Part shown: piece after piece, positions 1 to 10,800 of the stretch | Position numbering within the stretch: position 1 is the first letter of the stretch | Layout: each line of letters starts with the position of its first letter | Source of the DNA: a virus | Virus record (IMG/VR): IMGVR_UViG_3300027719_000021 | Location: 40,620-104,619 of that record | Strand: one strand, 5' to 3' | DNA length: 64,000 bases | Made by a program: the position numbers and the translations under genes | Notes under the pieces: model-generated | What the model was told of the DNA's origin: nothing | What the model saw: the letters and a program-made list of their open reading frames with translations, nothing else | The model's database searches: none

Positions 1-1825
1 CTATTGTTAATTGTGCTGATGTATTAGGAGGGGTATTAGGCACAGGACCTTCTTCAAGATTCTGATTACCTTTAACACCATGATAATGATCTAACGCAGA
101 CTGATGAATGCCCATCCTAAAACCTTTATACTTAACAGCATATTCGCCATTGGGCATAGGTTTGTCATGGTACTCATTATATTGTTTTACTTCTAATAAA
201 CCAGGTATAATTCTATTAATAGCTATAGCAAACCCACGCATATGAGCGACATTACCAGCCAATCTCTCAGGATCGTCTTTACGTAATATCTCAACATGCC
301 CGTTAAATATAGTTTTACCTAATGCATTATTATAACCTAATAACAGTTTAGCTACATCACGCCATGTAGTTTTGTTAACTATCTCCCTAGCTATATAGTC
401 AAATTTATTTGGTATAACTCGTATTTTACTTAATATAACATCTTTGTTTAAATTAAAAGAAAAATGTCTAAAACCCTTTATTTCTGCAAATTTATTTTTG
501 CCAACTGAATTAAATGGTATATAATTAGCAAAATCTCTAATATCTTTTAGCCTACCCATCTTTAATTTTGCCAAAAATATAGGTTGCCAGTCTTGAAAAG
601 ATTTTTCGTTAGTATCTAACTCTAAGGCTTTAACAAAAAATAAGTCAATGGCATAGCCATCTATATCTCCACTAATTGTTATTTCATTATTATTACCTTT
701 AAAAGAATTGGTTATTTTAAAAGAAGGATATTTATCTTTTATAGATTTTAAAATAGGATGCTTTCTATAAGATTGATCTAATGTTTTAGTAAGATTATCT
801 AAAAGAAATCCTTTACCTGATTCAGATGCTCCTTCAAAATTTCTATCAAGATCAGCTAATAATTTATCAAAAAATTCACCATGTTTGTCAGAAGTTAATG
901 TAAAATCTAAATCATGTAAATCTTCACTAGCATCTCTATATAGTGTTCCCTGTCTTCTTAAACTGAGAGATCCTGTCAATAATAAACCAAGCTCTTGAAA
1001 GTTTTCTATTATCTCTTTTGCTTTAGCATCTTTGCTTATAGTATTATCATAATTTGTTAATTGTTGAGATTCTGATAATGTTGTACCAAATTTATCAAAA
1101 TTAAGATTTAAAACATCATTGGCTAAATCATCCAATAGATCTATAATTTCTTCATTAGATAATTTATTATCAAATAAGCTTTCAACAAAAGATTTTATTT
1201 TAAGTAATAAATACTTTAATTGCCTTTCCAGTTTACTACCCCCTTTTATTTGCCAATACTCAGCTTTTCTATTTTGATAACTATCTTTTGGTAATTCAAA
1301 ATTATTTTTTATAGCATCTGCTATAAAATCTATAACTATTAATTCTTTAATTTTACCTTCTGATAAATTAGGGCTACGCTTTTTATAGTCGTTATGTATT
1401 TTTGAATAATTTGTAATATTTTCTATAGAGTGAAGTAGATCTGTTCTGATCTTATTTTTTTTTCCAAGAAAACTGTACACAACGTATGCTGTTTCTTTTA
1501 AAAGACCTTCTTGTTTATAATTATTATTAACTAATATAGTTTTATATAATAAATCTGTTAAACTTTGAGGGTTATATTCTGACGCATCTTTTAAATCATC
1601 TCTAAATTCTGTAGTAAAATTTAGGTTATTTAAAAATTGTAATAACTTACTATCTAAAGGAACGTCTTTATTTTCAGATACAAATTGATCTAAACTAGGC
1701 CATTCATCAGTATTATTCTGCTCCATCCACACACCCATCTTTGCAGATAATATTGCAGGATGCAGACCAGATGCTTCCACTAATTCGTTAAAGTCAGGAT
1801 GATTTATATTAATACATTTAGCCAT
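1..1825 (-). CDS. Large protein with AbiEii-like nucleotidyltransferase domain (C-terminus beyond window)
   Basis: The reading frame is open from an ATG at 1825 to the window edge, about 608 codons, so the C-terminus is missing. The ATG overlaps the stop of the giant polymerase gene by one base (TAATG), so the two are probably translationally coupled. Residues 1-270 look mostly helical. Residues 282-307 read LLTGSLSLRR, then SEDLHDLDF: a Gly-Ser (G285, S286) followed by an Asp-x-Asp (D305, D307). A third acidic residue lies in AIDLFF (D394), and a KDIRD motif sits at 427-431. GS, DxD and KDxxD in this order are the hallmarks of the AbiEii/MenA branch of the polymerase-beta nucleotidyltransferase superfamily; known members transfer nucleotides to tRNA. 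The substrate here is unknown. Position beside the virion polymerase suggests an ejected or very early protein. The fold call is inference from motifs only. Confidence 0.6.
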   Translation of the reverse strand, partial: MAKCININHPDFNELVEASGLHPAILSAKMGVWMEQNNTDEWPSLDQFVSENKDVPLDSKLLQFLNNLNFTTEFRDDLKDASEYNPQSLTDLLYKTILVNNNYKQEGLLKETAYVVYSFLGKKNKIRTDLLHSIENITNYSKIHNDYKKRSPNLSEGKIKELIVIDFIADAIKNNFELPKDSYQNRKAEYWQIKGGSKLERQLKYLLLKIKSFVESLFDNKLSNEEIIDLLDDLANDVLNLNFDKFGTTLSESQQLTNYDNTISKDAKAKEIIENFQELGLLLTGSLSLRRQGTLYRDASEDLHDLDFTLTSDKHGEFFDKLLADLDRNFEGASESGKGFLLDNLTKTLDQSYRKHPILKSIKDKYPSFKITNSFKGNNNEITISGDIDGYAIDLFFVKALELDTNEKSFQDWQPIFLAKLKMGRLKDIRDFANYIPFNSVGKNKFAEIKGFRHFSFNLNKDVILSKIRVIPNKFDYIAREIVNKTTWRDVAKLLLGYNNALGKTIFNGHVEILRKDDPERLAGNVAHMRGFAIAINRIIPGLLEVKQYNEYHDKPMPNGEYAVKYKGFRMGIHQSALDHYHGVKGNQNLEEGPVPNTPPNTSAQLTI

Positions 1826-4800
1826 TATAAACAATTTTTATGATTAGTAATTTCTTCAGGTGACATAGCAATCATATCTTTTAATGTCAAGGGTACATAG
1901 TTAGGTTTATCTTTATACTTATTATTAACTAAATCCTTTAATTGATTTAAGGACATATCTTCTGGTTGTTCAACCGTCCTTGTACTAATATTAGTATCCT
2001 CTGTTACATCGGTAGACATCTCTGATATTAACCGATCCCTAACTGAAATATTACCTGCAAAAGCATTATCTAATACAACACTATAGTCGTCTATAAGGAT
2101 AACATCTTTGGCATTTTCAAACTCCATAGACGGATGGTTAAAGTATAACATTTCATCTCCATCGGGAATATAGTTGTTTATAGTTTTAACAGCTTCTTTA
2201 CCATTCTTATCTAAGTATTCTAACTTTAATGTTTCTTGATTCTCTTCAATAGCACTCTGGTCAAACCAATACTCCTTATATGTTATACCACCTTTATCGT
2301 ATGATTTCCTTGGTATAGTTTTATATATAGGATGTATTTCTGTAATGTATTTAGTTTTAGTTACATTTCTACCATTAGAATCTACTGCATCTACAGCTTC
2401 CTCTTTTGATATTTTGTAGTAACCTATATACTTAAATAAATGAGGTTTAATATTGAAAGCTGAAGAATTATCATAATACATTATATACTTAGTAAATATA
2501 GGATCGCCTGCCATATTATTACCCAAGAAATGATTAGAGTCTTTGGTTATACGAGGTGCTTTCTTTGACTTAACATCATATGTGACCATTTCAACATGAT
2601 TTAATTCTATCATAGTCAAAGAACCATCTTCAGCTGTCAACAAAGGAACACTATTATCTTCTTTCAGTTTACCGGCTGGCACTTCTTTAAATAACAAAGG
2701 AATATTATCATCAAATACGGTTGGTATTAAATCCTTGTTTTGAGCATTGTTAATAAACACTTCGTCTATAGTAGACATTATTTCAGTTGATAATATAGGA
2801 TCGCTATATAATTGACGTTTGCCTTTTATAAACTCGTTTAAACTCACAGGTTCTTCACCACGCCTAACCTGAAAGTCCTTGATTAAATCAGGTGGTATGA
2901 TATTAAAAAATGAATGTAACCTATTCCTAAACCCTGAATTATAGAAAGCAAATACAAACAACCTCTTTGCAAAAGATACTATTCTCTTACCTTCTTCTGT
3001 AGATTGATCTGCATTTAACATATCAAGCCAGTCATACATATAATCATCATTAGATAATTTATCTGCAAATGACTTCTTAGCAGTACCAATAAAATATTTA
3101 ATGGGTAATTTAGCTTCTGTTGTTATGGGTAATTTACTAAAGGACCTCATCACAGCATTGTTTTTTAGATATGCTGCTTCAGGTACCTTATTCATTTGAA
3201 TCTTACCAAGATACTCCATAACACTATTCCATAATACAACAAGATTACCAGAACCATCTTTATTGGTATCTGTAGTAATTATATCGTCGTGAAAGAACTC
3301 ACCTACAATAGTAGCATATAATTCATCGGCTATAGAATTTATAAATCTTTTGTCTAATGTATCTGAATTATTAGATAAATCAAGTATAGTACCTAATGCC
3401 CTCATAAATACAGGAGAAGCATATATAGTTAATTGTGGTAATACATCTAATAAGAACCCTACAGAATTTCTATAATATGGCCCCAATAAGCTTTCGCCAT
3501 TCTTAATATCTTTTATAGGTAATAGTTTATCTGCATTCTTAAACAAAGGATAATTACCTTCATTCTTCTTTGTAAAGTCTTCGAGTCTTTTATTATAGTG
3601 AATAACTTCTACAGCAGTCTTACCATACTTCTTAGTATCTATCTGAGATAACTGAACAAGATTATTAAGATCTTTTGATATATAATCAAAATGCTTATAT
3701 ATAGAAAGAATCCTTAACTGATGTAATATAAATGCGTCTTTCTCTTTGTCAGATTCAAATGATTCTATAGTTTTGTTATAGTAATCAAGTTTTTCATTAC
3801 CCGCAATTGATATGGTTTCTTCTACAGATTCATTATTTAAAAATTCAGATCCCTTAATATTTTCATATTCTTTCTTACCATCTTCTGATAAAGCAGCTTC
3901 CCATTGTTTCTTTGTTTCATTGAAAGCATGTGTCTCATTGTAGTATAACCTCATCCTATGTTTCCTACCAGAGTTTATAGACGATCTGGCAAATTCTTTA
4001 AGTATAGGTTGTGATAAGAATTTAAATGTTTCAATACCCATGCCACCCCTTAATAATAAGGATGTAACATTATAGGTTACTTCATTGACATTTAATTTCA
4101 TAATATAGTTATCCTTGGCTAAGTCAACGTGAGCATCTATCATAGCAGATAACCAAGATAATATACTTAATCTATCCTTGCCGTAAGTATCATTTAAACT
4201 TATACCACCTTTGTCGCCTTCTATAAGTAAACCTAGACCATTACCAGTATGTTGTAACCTTGCAATCTGACCTAAGATATGATGTACATTGTTTAATGCA
4301 AACGGAGCTATACCTTTCTGTCCACCATTATACTGAAACTTTAATTTGTTTTGATGTGTAGCAGAATATACATATAAATCATTAGAACTAAACTCTTCGT
4401 TTATAGTGCTTGCTAACTTCTTAAGCTGACCAGTAAATCCACCTAAAGGTAACTGAGTTTGTATAAGGTGTTCTTTACTACTATATATAGATAAGTAGGC
4501 CGTAAATAGTTGATTCTTTATAGCACCCACAGTATTATATTCATAAGGATCTTTGTTCTTATTATCTTCTAAAAACTTTTCCCTTATCTCTTTTAAATTC
4601 CAATCCTTTACAGTATCTTTAATATGCATCAACACACCAATTGTCTCTAATGATAGAGAAGACGAGTCTGTTTCAACATTCTTCATTAAGTAATCTAAGT
4701 CAGTGCCTATTATATTTAATAAATCTTCATATAAGTTATCACCAAGAGATTGAATTATAGATTTAAGAGTATCTACTTTATTACCCCTAAACTTGTCAGG

Positions 4801-7800
4801 ATCTATTTTATAAATTCTACCTAACTTGTCTATCTTATTTACAATATTGTTTATAATATTTACTGTTTGGTAATTAAACGCCTCTTCTGGAGTATTACCA
4901 AACCTTGTTATAGACATATTGCCCTTTTCATTTAAACTATAGTTATATCTTATAGCATATAATTTGTCAATGTCAAAGTCAGAACCAGTTAAAGCTGTTA
5001 CAGGAGAAGGAAGAATAATAGTATCGCCCATAGACTCTTCAGTAACATCCTTTATCTTAAGATATATAACAGATGCTTGAGACTGTGTAGGAATACGATA
5101 AGCTAATATTTCAGGGGTATTCTCTAATACCCATTTTCTTGCATCTTCAAAAGATATATCTTCATAGTTTGGTATAACATGTTTGAACATAGAGATAGAT
5201 ACAATGGCTTCGGAAGCAGTTAATCTGCCTTCTGCGTCTATAGTATACCACTTTAATTCTTCGCTAGGAGATGCCGCAAGCCCTTGATTAGACATCTGAA
5301 TAAAGGCGTTACCAGGCATAAGAATATCAATAACACTCTTATTAGTCATACCTATTATCCTACTTGATATCTGTCTTTTATTAGGCATAGCATCAAGCTC
5401 TATATATAGAGAGCCGTCGCTATCTAACCTAAATGAATCAGATATAAGGTCTGGCATAGCAGACATAATAGCATCTTCACGTAATGTGTCAGATAATGTT
5501 TTTAAATCAATAGACTTATTTTCATCCTTCCAACCTATCTTTTCTTTTAATCTTAAAAGACCTTTATCACTTATGCCAGCAAGAGACTTAAATATAACAT
5601 TTGATATCTCCCTACCAGTTAACATATTACCGTTAAAATTGTATACCTTATCAAATAAGTTTAAGTCAGCAAGACCAATCTTAGCAAACTGAGTACCCAT
5701 TTTAGACTCCTCTACATCATGAGGATCAGTAACAATCTGTTTCCTTAAAGAAGCAAATGGCGTAGGATATGATGCTAAATCAAATAAATCATTAACCTCT
5801 TTCCTATCTGCTTTCTTATATAATGGTTTAGAAGCCCTATTACCAACCTTTACAGCAGAGTTGTAAACAACCATATGTACAGGTTGTTTATTAGAACCTT
5901 CGTACTTACCAGTCACCATCATTCTATCATATACTTCCTGTAAATGTGTACCTTGTATTAAACCTGGCCATAATACAGCTGTAGATAATTTAAGATATAA
6001 TGGAGATAATATTTGATCATATTCTAATAAGTCAAATAATACTGGTTTTAAAGGAGGCATTAATAACCTAGATATAATAACTGACTCCGAAGGAGTCATT
6101 TCCCCTATTGGTTTTGATAACATAAGATTATAAGCTTCTTCCATCTCATCTGTCCATTCACCATGCTTATCAAGCAATGACCTATACATTTGAGGAGTAA
6201 TATAACCTTGTCCATCCGTAGGATCTATATCTCTATAAGGTCTTAATAAGTCCTTTATATTGATCTTAAACTCTTTCTTTAATATATCTTGAAGAATGTT
6301 TGGATCTAACTTATCTTCGTCTAAAACAGTTTCATATTGCTTATACCTTTCAGGATCTCTAAACTTTAAGTCCCTCAAGAGTATAGTAGCATAGTTGATT
6401 GTTATAATTCTTTCTAGATTAGCATATGATTCCTTATCAAATTGATCAGGGTCATTCATGTTAATCTTCTGAGTATGTAATACTGCTAAATTAAAATAGT
6501 CTTGATTGTTACCATATGTTATGGGATTACTACTGTAACTACTACCAGAAGATGTCATAACACCTAAACGTTTAATCCTATCTGCTTGTACTGTTCCCTC
6601 TTTACTTGCATAGAATGCGGGATCGCCAACAAATAACATGTTGGTTTCAAAGTTAGTCATGAGCATTGATAACTCATTCATCATAATAGTATTACGAATA
6701 GCAAAGTCTATTGGACCTGGGTCTTCTTCTTCACCTAATAGTTTTTGAGTTTCAAGTAATTTACCTTTATCTAAATAATTATTTTCTAATGTGTTTTCTT
6801 CAGTTAATCTAATAACATTATTTTTTAGAGCATGATCTATACCTATTTCTACTATCTCTTCTAGCATAGTAGTTATAAGACCTTTGGCCTCGGCTTCAAA
6901 ATTAAAATCCTCTGCGTTAAAAGATCTAAACTCAATATATTTATAAGCATTTGCCCATTTGTCAAGATTACCTTTTGGTTTAAATATAGGTTTGAACGAA
7001 TCACCTTCTTTAACTATATTATAATGATAGTTTTGAATCATTTCATTTTCAAGGATATTTTTCTTTGTAGCATCATCTGCTTCTTCATATCTCTTTAATA
7101 ATTCATTTGCTTCATCTATCCTATCCTTTTCAGCCCTAGCATAATTAATAAATATATCTATTACTTCATCCTGTAGTACTAATTGATTATCTACAATATT
7201 ATATAAGAACTGTGGCATCTTAAACCCATCGAGGAAATAATAAGTTGTTCTATCAGCAAGAATTGGTAATGGTATAAGACCTGCTTGGAAAGCAGTAAGT
7301 CTCATAACATAATCTTCTATATCGTTAAGATTTGCATACGATGTACCTTTATCGCTAGCATCTCTTTCTTGCCAAGCTGATAATGTTTTTAATCCTATGT
7401 TCTTCTTGTTAGATTCGTTGTTCTTAAGAGAGTTAAGTAAATAAGAATACTTATGATATTGTTTACCTAAATATCTATCTACTTCTTTTTCATCCCTAAA
7501 TTTCTTAATTTGATCTGTAGCATAACTATTATCAGAATATGCAAAGTATTGATGACCATCTGGACCAATAACCATGATATTAAGTAGATCGGGATATAAA
7601 TTATACTTGGCCTCTGATAATTCCCTAACTATATAAACACTTTGAACTTTACTAGATAGTTTTTTAGGGCTTTCATACATACTAAGTATACCACCGTATA
7701 CATTATAACCTTCTTGATTAAGTTGCTTTTCTCTAATATCAGCAAACCTAGTTACAAGTTCGCCACCTTTCTTTAATATATAATCTGCTAATTCACTAGC

Positions 7801-10800
7801 ATAGGTGCTGCCAAATTCTTTAACTCTATTTTCTAATACATAATCTAATATTTCTTTTGTAGTACCAATGGAAAATTCACTAATAAACGATAAGAAATCA
7901 TTTTCTAAATTAGCTAATATAGTTTTATTAAATCTCTTACTAGTTGTTTTATTTTCAGGTAATTCTTCCTTTACTTTATTTTTAAGGTCTTCCCATTTTT
8001 GAAGAAGTTCATTATACTTCTTTACATTTACAATTTGTCTACCATTATGTTCTTTAAAGTATTCAGATTCAAAGAAGTCATATGCCCATCTCCTTGCTTC
8101 ATCTTTTTCAGCCCTTGAAACATCAGCTCTCTTTATTTCAAATTCAAAACCACCGTTCCTAGTTCTATTATATAGAATATTTACAAACTCATGTTTATGT
8201 TTATTAACAGTAACTTTAAATTGAGTACGAAGTCTTTCTGGAGCGTTTGATAACTTATTATATAAATCCATATAGGAGTAATGTACTTCTCCTTTCTTCT
8301 TTATATAGTCCATCATTTCCTCTATAGTTAACTTGTCATGTAAGCCAAACATAATATCATACCACATATGATCAAAACTAACATAACTAGGAACACGAGT
8401 TATTTCATTTATATCTTCATTCTCCCTAATAGTTGCTATCAAGAATTTAATATTAGAACTTGCATTATCTCTAACATCTACTTCATACGATGCTTTACCG
8501 TACCTAAGTATCATATCGGCTGAACTAGCTTCTTCAACACTAAATTCTAAGTCTTCTTCGTTCTCAAATACATTATCTCTAGCAGCAATACCATACTGAC
8601 TCCTAAGCATACCATGTATGTGTTTCACATAAACGGGCATGTATTTTGGATCTAGTACGGATTCATATAACTTTACTATACTATCAATCTTATCTTTTTC
8701 TACTTGTAAATCTGCTAAAGTTTCACCTTCTTGTAAAATATTATTTTCTATATCATATTGTAAAGACTTTTGAATAACCCTAAAACCATCTGATTCAGAT
8801 TCGTCTTGAGCTTCTTTATCCAATAATTCTTTCTCAATATAATTAAATAAATTCTTAAGGTTTATATTCTTATATTGTTTTAATGATACTACATTGCTTT
8901 GTGCTATCAATATTGTAGTAAGACCTTTTACAAAATTCATAAACTCTTCATGTGAGTTTATCTCTGGCATATCTATCCTACCTGTGCCAAGTAATGAAGC
9001 CACCTCATAAGGAGCCTCATAGTCTTTTAAATCATACCTTCTCTTAAGTCCTATAAATCTATCTGTAAATCTACCAGCATCTATCTGCTTGAATAGACCT
9101 TCTATCTCATATGAATTAAGTCTATTACTACCAGTAAAGAAGTATACTATAAAATCATATAAACGTTTAATCCAAGGTGTAACTTCTGCATATAAAGGTT
9201 GTTCATCTGCTTGATTTAATTTCCACGCCCTAAACTCATTAGCAAGTCTTTCTTCAACTACGCTATCTTTAGCGTTGGGCATATTGTATTTCTTGCGAGC
9301 CTCATCATAATATTTAGCTCGTTCTTTCTTTGATAAATAACCAAGAGATACCCTATGAAATGCTTCGTGATATATAACACCCATTGGAGATTCTTTATAT
9401 ATATAGATGGCATTGGCTCTAAATAAACCAAATGCTTCTCTACCAGGAATAGCAAGTTGTAATAACTTATCTACTTCTTCAATTGTCTTACCTGGAAATC
9501 TTGCACTAAACCAGTTCTTTTCTGTTTTAGATACTCTAGGACCTGTCTCATGAACTTTGTCATATTCCCAAGCAGGTAGGTTGTTTTTATCTATAGATGG
9601 TGCATTCTTAAGCCTACTGCGTTTTACTGGTTTAATAACTCCTTGCCTTATTGCGATACCTTCCTGTGATAGTTTTATACGAATATCTTCAGGAATATTT
9701 TTTGACTTTTCTAATAGATCCAAAACAGTAGCAGAATCAGGATACGCCATTGTCTTACCCCATTCACCATAAGATTTATCAACATACTGGGTAAGAACAT
9801 TTATTGCATCGTCCATCCAAGCACGTTCTTCACGTATCTTACCTTCTTCTGTAGGAGTAGTAACTGGAGGAGTAACTATAGGTTCTTCAGTCTTTGCTGA
9901 TTCATTTGCTTCAGTAATATTATGTATATTAGCAATTAGTACTGGTTTACCATCTACTACCTTATTACTATTTAAAGTAACATTAGTACTTACAATATAA
10001 CCAGGTTTACCCCTCTTATCATGTTTAATCTGTGTGCTAGCTAATACCTGAGCCCATGTTAAACCTGCTGTAGGATCATTAACAATACTACCAATCTTAA
10101 ACTTCTTATTAATAGGTTTATTTAAAGAATAACCAGGTAACCTCTTTAACTTAAGTGGTATCCTATACTTCTTATTTTCAATAGCCCATGTAATAAAAGC
10201 ACTACGTTCTGCCTTACTAATATTAAGTATATCTTCTATCTTACCAGCTGTACCAAAGTATAAAGTACGTCTGTTCTCATCTATAAATAATCTATGATTA
10301 GATAACTTTCTTTCATCTGTAGTAACTGTACCATACAATGCAAGTAGACCAATAACCTCACCTGCAGTAATACCTTCTACCCTATTATCAATAGTAGTAT
10401 TATCTACATATATAGGAGAACGCCTACCTTTACCAGGTGCATTTAATGTTACTATAGTATTTAATAATATATCAGCATGTTCAGGAGTTAAGTTAGCTAC
10501 ATTAGCCATGATAGATACAGTATTACCTTGCATGGTTTTACTTGTCTTAAATGACACAGAACCAGGTATAGAACTTACTGTAGATACCTTATCATTAGCA
10601 GCATACATTGAATCCTCATCTAGTGCTACCCATAACTCAAGTTCTTTGATATTCATCTCCAACCTATTATGTATAGCATCTGCTGTAGCAACCCTGTTTA
10701 AATGACCTCCTTCACGGCTTAAACCATTTACTACAAATGAACGACCAGCCATTAATTCATCTAGGATCATTAACCTAAACGCCCTAGTCTTTTCCCTTTG

